A stretch of 64,000 nt of DNA from Demequina oxidasica. Lineage in GTDB: Bacteria; Actinomycetota; Actinomycetes; Actinomycetales; Demequinaceae. Below, one piece after another: positions 31,518 to 40,925 of this stretch. Under the pieces are notes generated by a model. That model did no database searches. It had not been told where the DNA came from and was given only the letters and a program-made list of their open reading frames with translations. The stretch spans positions 1-64,000 of the forward strand of contig NZ_BBRE01000001.1 in assembly GCF_000975115.1 (NCBI RefSeq), read 5' to 3'. Position 1 is the first letter of the stretch; the number at the start of each line of letters is the position of its first letter. A program made the translations under genes and the position numbers.

Positions 31518-31831
31518 GCGAGAAGTGCTCCCACACCCAGGACCAGCACGGCGGCCACCACTCCTATGACCATGACTACGGCGGACGATGGCGCTGGAAC
31601 CTCAGCTCCACGCTGCAGGGCCCGATCGGTGGCCCGCCATCCCAGCCACGCCTGCACCGCAGCGGCGATGCCAAGGGCCGCGAACATGAGCCCCGAGGCG
31701 ATCTGCCAACCACGCGAGATCGGGAGATCGAACGCCACGATGGCGACACCGGTAACCTCAAGAGCAAGTGACGTGCGCACCCATGACAAGAAGGTGCGTT
31801 CATTGGCCAATGACACTTGTGCATCGGGCAT
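31514..31831 (-). CDS. DUF202-family small membrane protein, YidH-like
   Basis: A 105-residue protein matching the DUF202 pattern LANERTFLSWVRTSLALEVTG near the N-terminus, with three membrane segments. First gene of the pair with the preceding entry (ATGA overlap). Divergent from zwf. Function unknown. Confidence 0.8.
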   Translation of the reverse strand: MPDAQVSLANERTFLSWVRTSLALEVTGVAIVAFDLPISRGWQIASGLMFAALGIAAAVQAWLGWRATDRALQRGAEVPAPSSAVVMVIGVVAAVLVLGVGALLA

Positions 31832-31957
31832 TCTTTTCTCCTTTGACCCCGCGCTATCAGGCTATTCTCGCGCGGCTTGCGTGGGAGCGCTACCTGCATC
31901 GATACGGCTTGATGACTAGGGTGAGAGGTGCACGCATCGTCACAACCTAGGAGTGCC

Positions 31958-33370
31958 ATGGCCCGCCCCGTCCACCACAAGACCTCCAACGCATTTGTCT
32001 TCTTTGGCGCCACCGGCGACCTTGCTCGCAAGATGATCTTTCCGTCTCTGTATCAGATGGTGAAGCACGGGAATCTGACGGTGCCGATCATCGGCGTCGC
32101 ACATTCCGACTGGGGTCTAGACGACCTCAAGAAGCGAGCCCACGACGCCGTCTCCGCGTCCGGCGATGGCATCGATGACCAGGGCGCGATGGACACGCTC
32201 CTCGGCCTGCTGCGCTACGTCGACGGTGACTACAACGAAGACTCCACGTTTGAGCAACTCCGTGAAGCACTCGGAGACACCACTCACGCGACGCACTATC
32301 TCGCGATTCCGCCCACCTTGTTTGGAACCGTGGTGGGGGGTCTGAAGAAGCAGGGCCTCAACGAGAACGCGCGCGTGGTGGTGGAGAAGCCCTTCGGCCG
32401 CGACCTGACGTCCGCGCTCGCCTTGGATGCCGTGATTTCCGATGCGTTCCCCGAGGATTCGGTCTTCCGTATTGATCACTTCCTGGGCAAGGAAGAGATC
32501 ATGAACTTGTTGTATTTCAGGTTCGCCAACGCGATGTTCGAGCCGCTGTGGAACCGCAACTACATTTCCAGCGTGCAGATCACTGTCGCCGAAGATTTTG
32601 GGGTCCAGGGTCGAGGTAGTTTCTACGAATCCGCCGGCGCTCTGCGCGACGTAATCGAAAACCACCTCTTCCAGATCGTCGCGCTACTGGCGATGGATGC
32701 ACCGCCATATCAGGGGTATGGCGCGGTCCAGTCGGCCAAGGTCGACGTGTTCAAGGCCATGCGCAAGCTCACCCGGGACGACATCGTTCGCGGTCAGTTT
32801 GTGGGCTACCGAGATGAACCCGGCGTCGCGCCGGACTCCGACGTCGAGACCTACGCGGCGGTGCGGCTGTGGATCGACTCGTGGCGCTGGGCTGGCGTTC
32901 CTTTCTACCTGCGTACTGGCAAGGGCCTCGCGCGCACGGCGGGCGAAGTGGTGGTCGAGTTCAAGCACCCGCCGCAGTCACTATTCGACGATGCGCTGGA
33001 CACACTTCAGCGCGGCAACTACGTGCGCTTCCGGCTATCCCCCGTCTCTGAGATCGCCATCTCTGCGCGCGTCAAGACACCCGGCGAGGAGTTCGTGGGC
33101 GAACCCGAGGAGCTCGTGCTGCACACCGAGAGTCCTGAGGAGCGTTCACCGTACGAGCGCTTGCTGACTGATGCCATGAACGGCGACGGCGCGCTCTTCA
33201 CCCGTGAGGAGTCCGTCGAGGCCGCCTGGGAGGTCGTGGACGACATCCTGACCGACCGCCCCAAGTGCATTCCGTACGAGCAGGGGTCCTGGGGGCCACT
33301 CCAAGCCGATGCCCTCATCGCGGAGCACACGCATTGGCACAACCCTCAGGCGCTCCACGGTCACGAATAG
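31958..33370 (+). CDS. zwf: Glucose-6-phosphate 1-dehydrogenase
   Basis: Oxidises glucose-6-phosphate with NAD(P)+, the entry to the oxidative pentose phosphate pathway. 470 residues. Nucleotide loop GATGDLARK near the N-terminus and the active-site RIDHFLGKE are intact. The ATG at 31958 (MARPVHHK) has a TAGGAG site eight bases upstream and is preferred over an ATG ten codons earlier. gnd follows 49 bases downstream on the same strand, probably co-transcribed. Confidence 0.95.
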   Translation: MARPVHHKTSNAFVFFGATGDLARKMIFPSLYQMVKHGNLTVPIIGVAHSDWGLDDLKKRAHDAVSASGDGIDDQGAMDTLLGLLRYVDGDYNEDSTFEQLREALGDTTHATHYLAIPPTLFGTVVGGLKKQGLNENARVVVEKPFGRDLTSALALDAVISDAFPEDSVFRIDHFLGKEEIMNLLYFRFANAMFEPLWNRNYISSVQITVAEDFGVQGRGSFYESAGALRDVIENHLFQIVALLAMDAPPYQGYGAVQSAKVDVFKAMRKLTRDDIVRGQFVGYRDEPGVAPDSDVETYAAVRLWIDSWRWAGVPFYLRTGKGLARTAGEVVVEFKHPPQSLFDDALDTLQRGNYVRFRLSPVSEIAISARVKTPGEEFVGEPEELVLHTESPEERSPYERLLTDAMNGDGALFTREESVEAAWEVVDDILTDRPKCIPYEQGSWGPLQADALIAEHTHWHNPQALHGHE

Positions 33371-33419
33371 CCACCCTCACTTCACCCCAGGCAGCACGAC
33401 ACAAGCGAAAGGCACCACG

Positions 33420-34463
33420 ATGGCGACAGACACCCCGATGCAATTAGGAATGGTGGGACTTGGGCGCATGGGAGCTGGCCTCTCACGCCGCCTCATGCGC
33501 GACGGCCACCACATGGTGGTCAACGACGTGAGCGCCGATGCCATTGCCGAGTTGGTGAGTGAGGGCGCCGTGGGCGCCCCCGCACTGTCGGACTTTATCG
33601 AGAAGCTCGAGGCGCCCCGCACTGTGTGGATCATGGTGCCGGCCGGCACCATCACTCAGAAGGTCACGGAGAGTCTGGCGGCAGTCCTGGAGCCCGGCGA
33701 CACGGTGATCGATGGCGGCAACAGCTACTACCGTGACGACCTCGCCCACGCCGCCATGCTTAAGGCGAAGGGCATCCACCACGTGGACGTTGGCACCTCA
33801 GGCGGCGTCTGGGGCCTCGAGCGCGGGTTCTGCCTCATGATTGGCGGCGAGACCGAGGTGGTCAACCGGCTGAACCCCATCTTTGAGACCATTGCTCCCG
33901 GCCTGGACTCCGCGCCTCGCACCCCCGGCGGACCTGAGGTCCCCACCAACGCCGAGCACGGTTACCTGCACTGCGGCCCGAATGGCGCCGGACACTTCGT
34001 CAAGATGGTGCACAACGGAATCGAATACGGCCTCATGGCCGCCTACGCCGAGGGGATTCACATCCTACGCAAGGCGAATGCGGGCATGGCAGGAGCATCG
34101 GCCGATGCTGAGACAGCACCACTCGCGAATCCTGAGTTCTACCAGTACGACATCGACACGGCGCAGGTGGCCGAGGTGTGGCGGCGCGGCAGTGTGATCT
34201 CGTCCTGGCTCCTGGATCTCACGGCAGAGGCGCTGAATGAGTCGCCCGACCTGCAGGAGTTTGATGGACGCGTGTCAGACTCCGGCGAGGGACGGTGGAC
34301 GTCCATCGCGGCCATCGATGAGGGTGTGCCCACGCCCGTACTCACCACGGCGCTGTATTCGCGCTTCGAGTCTCAACTCCAGGAAGACTTTGCCGACAAG
34401 ATCCTCAGCGCAATGCGCAAGGGCTTTGGTGGTCACGACGAGAAGAACGCGCCCGCCGGCTAA
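33420..34463 (+). CDS. gnd: 6-phosphogluconate dehydrogenase (decarboxylating), short form
   Basis: Makes ribulose-5-phosphate from 6-phosphogluconate. 347 residues, the shorter form (like YqeC/Gnd2) rather than the 470-residue one. The Rossmann loop is GLGRMGAGL, and the catalytic KMVHNGIEYG and DGGNSYY motifs are intact. The ATG at 33420 has an AAAGG site; an earlier in-frame ATG lies inside zwf and is rejected. With tal and zwf it completes much of the pathway. Confidence 0.95.
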   Translation: MATDTPMQLGMVGLGRMGAGLSRRLMRDGHHMVVNDVSADAIAELVSEGAVGAPALSDFIEKLEAPRTVWIMVPAGTITQKVTESLAAVLEPGDTVIDGGNSYYRDDLAHAAMLKAKGIHHVDVGTSGGVWGLERGFCLMIGGETEVVNRLNPIFETIAPGLDSAPRTPGGPEVPTNAEHGYLHCGPNGAGHFVKMVHNGIEYGLMAAYAEGIHILRKANAGMAGASADAETAPLANPEFYQYDIDTAQVAEVWRRGSVISSWLLDLTAEALNESPDLQEFDGRVSDSGEGRWTSIAAIDEGVPTPVLTTALYSRFESQLQEDFADKILSAMRKGFGGHDEKNAPAG

Positions 34464-34481
34464 CGTTTGGGTGACGGCCCT

Positions 34482-34943
34482 TCAGGTCGGTACGCGCTCG
34501 CCGATTGCCTGCGCGAGTGCGTGCGTGTCGCGGGCACCCAGGTAGACCTCGGCCCCGTCACGCAACGTCACTACCGCGGCATCGTTGCCTTTAACCGTGT
34601 AGGCGCGGCTCCCGTCGCGGCCGATCCGCCAACCCCAGCCACCAAATTGCCGCAGCGCGTGATATTCGCGCTGCTGCACCGTGACGACATCGGCTAAGTC
34701 AATGTCGCGATGAAACACCCACGCGAGCCGCACACGGATCTGATGGGCCGTGACCTCGATCTTGAGCGGCATGAAGAAAAGCGCCACGACCAGCAGGAGG
34801 CTCAGCACCATCGTCCACATGTATGCCGTCGCGTCCCCCGTCGCGATGAATACGATGACCAGGCTCACCAGCGTGAGCGGCACCACGACCGAGACGATCG
34901 GCTGTTCGTAGCTGTACTGGGTCGCCGTGTAGCTGTTGCTCAT
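34482..34943 (-). CDS. Membrane protein with PH-like domain
   Basis: A 153-residue protein. Two N-terminal membrane segments (residues about 15-55) lead into a cytoplasmic part with a beta-rich pattern (IEVTAHQIRVRLAW..IDLADVVTVQ, ending in a helix) like small bacterial PH (bPH) domains. Its ATG overlaps the stop of the upstream lipoprotein gene by four bases. Function unknown. Confidence 0.6.
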   Translation of the reverse strand: MSNSYTATQYSYEQPIVSVVVPLTLVSLVIVFIATGDATAYMWTMVLSLLLVVALFFMPLKIEVTAHQIRVRLAWVFHRDIDLADVVTVQQREYHALRQFGGWGWRIGRDGSRAYTVKGNDAAVVTLRDGAEVYLGARDTHALAQAIGERVPT

Positions 34944-35812
34944 GACTTCAGTTTGTCATGCGGGCGCGCGGTAATGACACCGGCGTAGGGCCCCGCGAGT
35001 GGACCGGGTTCTTCCATCTGGTCGACCCACAGCCGAGAGATGTCGCCGTCCAGGTAGAGCGCGTCGTCGACACCCAGTTCGACCCGAAAGAGCGTCGCGA
35101 AGTCATGGAAGTTGGTCAGGCTCCAGGACATTGCCAGGTACACCGTGTCGCCCTCTGGGCTGACGCCCACACCCGACCGGAATGCCACATTCGTGGAACC
35201 TTCGTTGAACTCGGGGTGCACCTCGCCGTTGAGTAGCAAGGCAGGCCCCGACTGGGTCGCAAACTCGACCCCGGTCGGCTCATACTCCACGGAGTTCACG
35301 ACGGTCGCAGTTCCGTCGACCATCACCGCGAACACCCCGTTGGGCATGAGGTGAAAGTTACCGCCGCCGTCGTTGAGGTTGAGACCCACCAGCTCCTCAC
35401 CGCCGCTGACCAACAGACCCCCGGGCACCAACTGGTCGGTGAAAATTCCACCGTTGGTGGCGACCGCCACCGTGGAATCTTGTGCGACAACATCGCGCAG
35501 CATCGTGCCCTCGTCCTCGGGGTTCCAGTCAACCCGAACGTCCCACTCATCGAGCGGCAATGTCACCACCAAGTAGCGATTGTTCGCATGATCGATGACT
35601 CGCGCGTCGACGGAGGACTCGACCTGACTGGCCGATGGCGTGGGGGCGGTTGCCTCGCCCGTCGCCTCCGCGGACGGCACCGGGGAGGTGCTGACCGTCG
35701 GTCCCACAGCCGGCGGCGGCGCGGGATCGTCCGTACTACACCCGGACGTCACCAATATGCCTGCCCCCAGCACCACTCCGACGACGAGCCGAGACGAGAC
35801 GCGGAAGTTCAT
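34940..35812 (-). CDS. Lipoprotein with DUF2233 phosphodiester glycosidase-like domain
   Basis: 290 residues. Signal with lipobox VTSGC (cysteine near residue 25), a Pro/Thr/Ser-rich linker of about 40 residues, then a domain carrying the NAGPA/DUF2233 pattern: TNGGIF, SGPALLLNGEVHP, RSGVGVSPEGDTVYLAMS, and YLDGDISRLWV. Relatives act on sugar phosphodiesters, including teichoic-acid-like or uncovering-enzyme substrates; the substrate here is not known. Coupled by overlap to the downstream PH-like gene. Confidence 0.78.
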   Translation of the reverse strand: MNFRVSSRLVVGVVLGAGILVTSGCSTDDPAPPPAVGPTVSTSPVPSAEATGEATAPTPSASQVESSVDARVIDHANNRYLVVTLPLDEWDVRVDWNPEDEGTMLRDVVAQDSTVAVATNGGIFTDQLVPGGLLVSGGEELVGLNLNDGGGNFHLMPNGVFAVMVDGTATVVNSVEYEPTGVEFATQSGPALLLNGEVHPEFNEGSTNVAFRSGVGVSPEGDTVYLAMSWSLTNFHDFATLFRVELGVDDALYLDGDISRLWVDQMEEPGPLAGPYAGVITARPHDKLKS

Positions 35813-35872
35813 GACTCAAGTGTGCCGGACTGCGAGGTGCTCACCCGCACCCCACCCTCCCCGCAAGCGCCA

Positions 35873-36688
35873 TCAGTCGAGACCTGCAATGTCTATGGAC
35901 TCCACCAGGTCGAGCAGTTCGTCGGCTACCGCGGGATCTCCATTGTGTCCGGAGATGAAGATTGAGGTGAGGGGATCACCTTCGTAGACGAGGCCAGCGT
36001 CCGTGATATCAGTCTCATAAATGGCCATCGGCAAACCGTAGTTATCAACGGCATCGGCGACCACCCACTCTCGTCCGGCCACCGTGTCGATGCGGGCATT
36101 TTCCTCCAGCCCTGAGCCGACCAGGAACTCATTGACGTCCGCTGCCAGCTCGTCAAGGGATCCGGTGTTGACCTGTGCGTTGACGTTGATCTCGGAAAGG
36201 GAGTCGCCGCCAGCGAGACGAATAGACGAGGCGCACGCGCTGGAAGCCCGGTTCAGTTCGTGCTCACCGTAGGTCGGGACTTGATAGTCGAAGCACTGCG
36301 ACGACACCACACCATCGATCAGCGTCACGTCCGTGCCTGAAACCTCCACAGGATCGGCCATCGGTGCGGGCGCGGCCTCACCGTCGACTCCCGTGTCGAC
36401 TTCCGTCTCGAGGTCCTCGGTCGGTTGATTCGGTGCCGCGGCTGTCCCCTCGGACTCCTCCGAGCCAGACCGCGCGAAGCCGAGCGCGACTGCAATAGCG
36501 ACGGTGAGCAGAATCACGACTGAAACCGCCAACAGCACGATGGCGACAACACTGAACCTGCGGCGATTGAGCGCCGTGGGTGCTTGTGGGGGAACTGCTT
36601 CTGGATCCATCGACTGCTTGGCGGACGGCGGCATCGGGGGTGGGACGTTGTCGGGCATGGGTGCTTCCTCACGATCGTCGTTGGTCAT
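35873..36688 (-). CDS. Single-pass membrane protein with extracellular domain
   Basis: 271 residues. A Pro-rich cytoplasmic tail (PPPMPPSAKQ..), one membrane segment at about residues 45-70 (VVAIVLLAVSVVILLTVAIAVALGF), an acidic linker and an outer domain with two cysteines (QCFDYQVP and SSACASS) that may pair. Not recognised. In some actinobacteria similar Pro-rich membrane proteins carry lipoprotein-like sensor domains. Upstream region 36689-36789 is short and shared with the radical SAM gene's 3' end. Confidence 0.6.
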   Translation of the reverse strand: MTNDDREEAPMPDNVPPPMPPSAKQSMDPEAVPPQAPTALNRRRFSVVAIVLLAVSVVILLTVAIAVALGFARSGSEESEGTAAAPNQPTEDLETEVDTGVDGEAAPAPMADPVEVSGTDVTLIDGVVSSQCFDYQVPTYGEHELNRASSACASSIRLAGGDSLSEINVNAQVNTGSLDELAADVNEFLVGSGLEENARIDTVAGREWVVADAVDNYGLPMAIYETDITDAGLVYEGDPLTSIFISGHNGDPAVADELLDLVESIDIAGLD

Positions 36689-36789
36689 TCGGTGCTTTCG
36701 TGAGTCAGCATAGGGAGGTTGACAGAACGGGCCCCAGAGTTATCCACAGGCGCGCGTCAGGCGCTCACGAGCACCGTTCCTGGGCCCGG

Positions 36790-37881
36790 CTAGAACAGCG
36801 TCGCGGCAAGCTCACGCTCGGTGAGGTTGCTCGAGGCAGTCGCGCGGGCCGGGAGCTCACCGTTTGCGTCGCGAAATTCTGCTCGACGGGGAGGCGACGA
36901 CGCGGCTCCCCCGGTGTTCGCATCGGTTTCGGCTCGCTCTAGCCCGTGCTTAGCGATCAGCGGCTTGATGCGCGCGGCGAGCCAGCGCCTGTATTCCTTG
37001 GGGGCGTAGGAGTCGTCGCCGTACATCTCGCGATAACGCGGCAGCACCTCTGGACGCTCACGCCCCAACCACTGCGCGTACCACTCCTTAACCCCGGGGC
37101 GCAGGTGAAGCCCGCTGTAGGTCACCGACGTCGCGCCCGCCTCCTTAATCCGCTGGAGCGCGCTATCGAGATGCTCCTCACTGTCGGTCAGGAACGGCAG
37201 CACCGGCATCATGAACACCGACACGTTGAGGCCCGCGTCCCGTGCCGCCTTGACGGTTGCCAGTCGAGCTGCAGTAGACGGCGTCCCCGGCTCCACGGAC
37301 TTCTGCAGGTCGTCATCGAAGATTGCGATCGACATCGCGACATCCACGTCGACGGTCTTGGTTGCCTCCGTCAGCAGCGGCAGGTCGCGGCGCAACAACG
37401 TTCCCTTTGTCAGGATACTGAAGGGCGTACCAGAGTCTGCGAGCGCTGCGATGATGCCTGGCATGAGCTTGTATTTGCCCTCGGCTCGTTGATAGGGGTC
37501 CGTATTGGTGCCCAAGGCCACGGGTTCGCGGGTCCAGGACTTGCGCGCGAGTTCGCGCTGCAGGACTTCGGCGACGTTGACCTTGACGATCACCTGGCTA
37601 TCAAAGTCTTGCCCGGCGTCCAGTTCCAGGTACTTATGGCTGGTGCGCGCAAAGCAGTAAACGCAGGCGTGACTGCATCCGCGATAGGGATTGATGGTCC
37701 ACGTGAAGGGGACCGCGCTACTGGCGCCCACCTTGTTGAGGGCAGACTTAGCGACCACCTCGTGGAACGTCACACCCTCGAAGCCCGGCGTCTGCACGGA
37801 CCTCACGAGGTTAGATAACTTGGCCAACCCTGGCAGCGCATCGGCCCGTTCCGTCGTGAGTTCCTGTGTCTGCCAACGCAT
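36790..37881 (-). CDS. Rv2578c-family radical SAM protein
   Basis: 363 residues. The radical SAM cluster motif C-x3-C-x2-C is at Cys69, Cys73 and Cys76 (NPYRGCSHACVYCF), followed by GTNTDPYQ and a TIM-barrel-like core, as in Rv2578c and spore-photoproduct-lyase-like proteins. Its physiological reaction is unknown. The ATG at 37881 (MRWQTQEL) is preferred; the extra upstream frame is antisense to the DUF5317 gene. The DUF5317 gene lies 31 bases upstream and may be co-transcribed. Confidence 0.88.
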   Translation of the reverse strand: MRWQTQELTTERADALPGLAKLSNLVRSVQTPGFEGVTFHEVVAKSALNKVGASSAVPFTWTINPYRGCSHACVYCFARTSHKYLELDAGQDFDSQVIVKVNVAEVLQRELARKSWTREPVALGTNTDPYQRAEGKYKLMPGIIAALADSGTPFSILTKGTLLRRDLPLLTEATKTVDVDVAMSIAIFDDDLQKSVEPGTPSTAARLATVKAARDAGLNVSVFMMPVLPFLTDSEEHLDSALQRIKEAGATSVTYSGLHLRPGVKEWYAQWLGRERPEVLPRYREMYGDDSYAPKEYRRWLAARIKPLIAKHGLERAETDANTGGAASSPPRRAEFRDANGELPARATASSNLTERELAATLF

Positions 37882-37912
37882 ACGCCCATTCGAACACGTG
37901 TTCGATGTTCGG

Positions 37913-38476
37913 TCAAGCGTGGTGCGGCGTGTCGGCGTTCTCTGCAGTGGCACCAGAGCCAGCACCGAGCCGGCGCGTACCTGTCCACGCCGCCACGAAC
38001 ACTCCAGCCACAATCAGCACGTCCCCCACACTGAAGGTGTTCGCGAGCGGCATAGGCGCAGGCCAGGCGAACACGTCGCCTAGCCACGGCAAGACAGGAT
38101 CCTCAAGAATGCCCGAATTGGCGAACGCCATATCGGGATCGAGACCAGCGGAGGCCACGGCCGATGCGCTTGCGGGCAGGGTGCCTCCGTTCAGCGCGAT
38201 CACAACTCCGTTGAGGAGCGACCCGGCCGCGACAATCCAGACGCCCGCGATGCTGCGGTTCATCCATAGGAAGCCGATGGCTGCGACATACGTCAGCACA
38301 TGAAGCACGGCCGCGAGACCGGTTGGCATGGACACCTCGAGCACCACCACCTGGAACGCCAAGACGGCCCAGACCAGCAGCGGCCATCGCCACCGATGCA
38401 AGAGCAACCCCGCGGGCCAACGCAAGGCGACCAGTGGCGAGACGACCGCGATCACACACAGCGCGACAACAAGCAT
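37913..38476 (-). CDS. DUF5317 membrane protein
   Basis: 187 residues, about five to six membrane segments, with the DUF5317 signature VVIALNGGTLPAS in the middle loop and a hydrophilic C-terminus. It starts two bases after the GGDEF-EAL gene stop, which strongly suggests a shared transcript and a possible functional link to c-di-GMP signalling. Function unknown. Confidence 0.8.
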   Translation of the reverse strand: MLVVALCVIAVVSPLVALRWPAGLLLHRWRWPLLVWAVLAFQVVVLEVSMPTGLAAVLHVLTYVAAIGFLWMNRSIAGVWIVAAGSLLNGVVIALNGGTLPASASAVASAGLDPDMAFANSGILEDPVLPWLGDVFAWPAPMPLANTFSVGDVLIVAGVFVAAWTGTRRLGAGSGATAENADTPHHA

Positions 38477-38478
38477 GG

Positions 38479-40509
38479 TCAGGACTCCGCATTCTTGTGC
38501 GTGCCCAGTGTTTGACGCTCAGTATCAAGCATCGCTTCGATGACGTCGGGTGAGGCGGGGCGACCCAGGTGGTACCCCTGTCCCACCACCCGGCCGAGTT
38601 CCTGCAACGAGACCGCGGTGGACTCATCTTCAATGCCCTCGGCCACGACGCGTAACCCCAGCGCCAGCGCGAGTGCAATAGTGGACCGCACAATGACGAG
38701 GTCTTGGTGATCCGCACCGATGTTGCTGACAAAGGACCGGTCAACCTTGAGTTCGTCGATCTCCAGTCGCTTGAGATAACTGAGCGAGGCATTGCCCGTT
38801 CCGTAGTCGTCGATCGCGATTGCGACGCCACGCTCTCGCAATGCTCGAATCACCAGGTCGGCGCGGACTGGATCCGACATGATCCCGGTCTCCGTCACCT
38901 CGAGCACCAGGGAGCCCAAGGAGACTCCATGTCGGTCCGCAACCTCGGCGACCCGCTCTGGCAGCGCCAAGTCCGAGAGGTGGCGAGCGGAAAGATTAAC
39001 CGCCATCCGCATGAAGTAGCCCGACGCACGCCACCGAGCCAACTGGCTCAATGCCTCATCAAGCACAAAGGCCGTCAGTGGGAAGATGAGCCCCGAGCTC
39101 TCCGCCAGTGGAATGAATTCGTCTGGATACACCGTGCCGCGCGTCGGATGATTCCACCTCACCAGGGCCTCGACTCCCACCATTCGTCGATCCGCGAGGT
39201 TGAATTGCGGCTGGTAGACGACCTCAAGCTGTCGCGAATCCAAAGCTGCACGCAGGTCAACCAGAAGTTGCAGGCGTTCAGCGCTGTTCACATCAAACTC
39301 GTGCGAGTACATGCTGACCTGGTCTCGCTCTACCTTGGCGCGGTACAGCGCGATGTCCGAGTTCTTCATCAGCGTCTCAACATCGGTGCCGTGCATGGGT
39401 GCCACGGCCACTCCGGCACTGACGCGCACGAGCAATTCAAGGTCATCGACCTTGATGGGTGCGTCGAGTGAGGCTACGAGGTCGTGGGCCACCTGCGTCG
39501 ACTCCCCGACGCCACCGCGGACCACGACGGCAAACTCATCGCCCCCGAGTCGGTGCACGGAGGAGTGCTCAGGGGTGGCTGCCTTGAGTCGTTCTGCAAC
39601 CTCGCACAGAATCTTGTCCCCCACGGGGTGCCCCAGCGCATCGTTGAAGTCTTTGAAGTGGTCGAGGTCGAGGAACACAAAACCTGGCCCGTCGTCATCC
39701 GACTGGCGCGCCTCGCGAAGCGCCCCGCGTAGTTCGTAGTTGGCCTGACCCCGGTTGCCAAGTCCAGTCAGCGCATCGTGAGTCGCGTCGTGGGCGTGCC
39801 GGGCTGCGGACGCCGCAAAGAGATGAGCGGCAACAACCGGTGCCGCCAAGAGCATGAGTGCGACTAGGCCATCCGCGGCGACGAGTGCTGCGATGCCTCC
39901 GACGCTGAGCAACACGATGTGCGTGACGATTGAACTTTGTGCGTCGTCCCTCAGGACAGACCAAAACGGCAACTCGGCAGCGATCGAGACGACTGTCGTC
40001 ACGAGCAGCCAATTGACGCTGACCATCACGACGCCGGCGACGAGAAGCGCGATGATGTCTTTTGGCTCGACTCCCGAGGGGACCGCGAGGAACGGATTCC
40101 CCGACATCCACGAATAGACCGCGCTCGCGCACACGACGCTCAGTCCATATTGGGCGGTATTGAAGAGCGACTTTTTGAACTCACGGCGGCGAATAACGTC
40201 GTCCGCGATGCTCGCAATTGCTTGTACGAGGACGGCGACCCCGACCCCAGCGACGGCGATGAGCGCCAAAATAAAGGGGGTCGAAGTGGAGAGGGTTCGT
40301 GGCTCGGCACCACCGCGAACTAGTGCAATTGGCTTCAATTCGCCGGCGATCGCACCGACTGCCAGGAAGATCGTTGGCCAAAAAACAACCTCGTGGATTA
40401 ACGATGACCAGGAGGTAGAAACAAGAGCGAAAACTATCCCAGCGACACCTAAGGCACCGACCGCCGAGAGGTACAGATTGAGCCGGGAGGGCGCCGCGAA
40501 ACTACGCAT
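38479..40509 (-). CDS. Membrane GGDEF-EAL cyclic-di-GMP enzyme
   Basis: About 676 residues. The N-terminal third has eight or so membrane segments (MASE-like input domain, type not recognised), then a GGDEF domain with RLGGDEF near residue 321 and an EAL domain with EALVRW near residue 446. The EAL catalytic series looks complete: ENLSARHL-type NLSARHL, EVTETG, DDYGTG, LKVDRSF and EGIED, so phosphodiesterase activity is likely; both domains may be active. An ATG seven codons upstream (40530) is an alternative. Preceded by a 36-residue peptide gene 30 bases away. Confidence 0.9.
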   Translation of the reverse strand: MRSFAAPSRLNLYLSAVGALGVAGIVFALVSTSWSSLIHEVVFWPTIFLAVGAIAGELKPIALVRGGAEPRTLSTSTPFILALIAVAGVGVAVLVQAIASIADDVIRRREFKKSLFNTAQYGLSVVCASAVYSWMSGNPFLAVPSGVEPKDIIALLVAGVVMVSVNWLLVTTVVSIAAELPFWSVLRDDAQSSIVTHIVLLSVGGIAALVAADGLVALMLLAAPVVAAHLFAASAARHAHDATHDALTGLGNRGQANYELRGALREARQSDDDGPGFVFLDLDHFKDFNDALGHPVGDKILCEVAERLKAATPEHSSVHRLGGDEFAVVVRGGVGESTQVAHDLVASLDAPIKVDDLELLVRVSAGVAVAPMHGTDVETLMKNSDIALYRAKVERDQVSMYSHEFDVNSAERLQLLVDLRAALDSRQLEVVYQPQFNLADRRMVGVEALVRWNHPTRGTVYPDEFIPLAESSGLIFPLTAFVLDEALSQLARWRASGYFMRMAVNLSARHLSDLALPERVAEVADRHGVSLGSLVLEVTETGIMSDPVRADLVIRALRERGVAIAIDDYGTGNASLSYLKRLEIDELKVDRSFVSNIGADHQDLVIVRSTIALALALGLRVVAEGIEDESTAVSLQELGRVVGQGYHLGRPASPDVIEAMLDTERQTLGTHKNAES

Positions 40510-40539
40510 GCTCGCGCCGCCCTCCCGCACTGATTGAAA

Positions 40540-40650
40540 CTAGTTCCACTTATAGCCGGCGCCGACAACTGCGACGACAGCGATGATGGTTCCCGCGCTA
40601 GCGGTTACCCGTACAACCTTGCTGTTCTGAAAGAGGTTCCACTTGTTCAT
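40540..40650 (-). CDS. 36-residue hydrophobic peptide upstream of GGDEF-EAL gene
   Basis: A short gene with a very good AAGGAGAG ribosome site and ATG at 40650. The peptide begins MNKWNLFQNSK, has a single Ala/Val/Gly hydrophobic helix at about residues 13-32 and ends GYKWN, so both ends carry a Lys-Trp-Asn motif. It resembles a small membrane peptide, holin-like or pheromone-type. Position directly before the c-di-GMP enzyme suggests it modulates or signals to that protein. Not recognised; functional link inferred. Confidence 0.6.
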   Translation of the reverse strand: MNKWNLFQNSKVVRVTASAGTIIAVVAVVGAGYKWN

Positions 40651-40925
40651 CTTGCTCTCCTTAATTGAAAAACGGAGACAAGGATCGGGTCCAACCTGAC
40701 GTGCTGAGTGCGTCAGGATACTGCTGGACTTCATTGGCCGGCCATTGCCCCCGGTAACGCAGGTCGCCTGGTAGCGGCCTGCCTTCATACTCCCCCATTT
40801 GTCGGCGATTTGCCACCACCAAAGGGCCTCGTAACCGCGTCGTGACGTTGTAAGTTTGACCAATATTCTTGACCGGGAGCCCTCATCAACGTCGACATAT
40901 CACCGAATGCCTCGTGGACGAGCGT
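40651..40925 (-). promoter_or_regulatory. 275-base structured leader upstream of the small peptide gene
   Basis: No gene is seen. On the minus strand a -35 TTGATG (about 40880) and -10 AATATT (about 40862) could drive a leader of about 200 bases. It contains a perfect 7-bp hairpin (40695-40701 with 40711-40717) and a GC-rich inverted stretch near 40757-40784 (GCAGG...CCTGC). I do not recognise a known riboswitch; the standard c-di-GMP aptamer motifs are not visible. Confidence 0.4.

Noticed and set aside
36740..36748. Perfect DnaA box TTATCCACA
   Set aside because: Single isolated copy between two genes, without the clustered boxes, AT-rich stretch or dnaA/dnaN neighbours expected of an origin.
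40651..40925. Possible c-di-GMP riboswitch before the peptide/GGDEF-EAL genes
   Set aside because: Hairpins are present but the conserved GEMM-I or GEMM-II core motifs could not be recognised by eye; a covariance-model search would decide.
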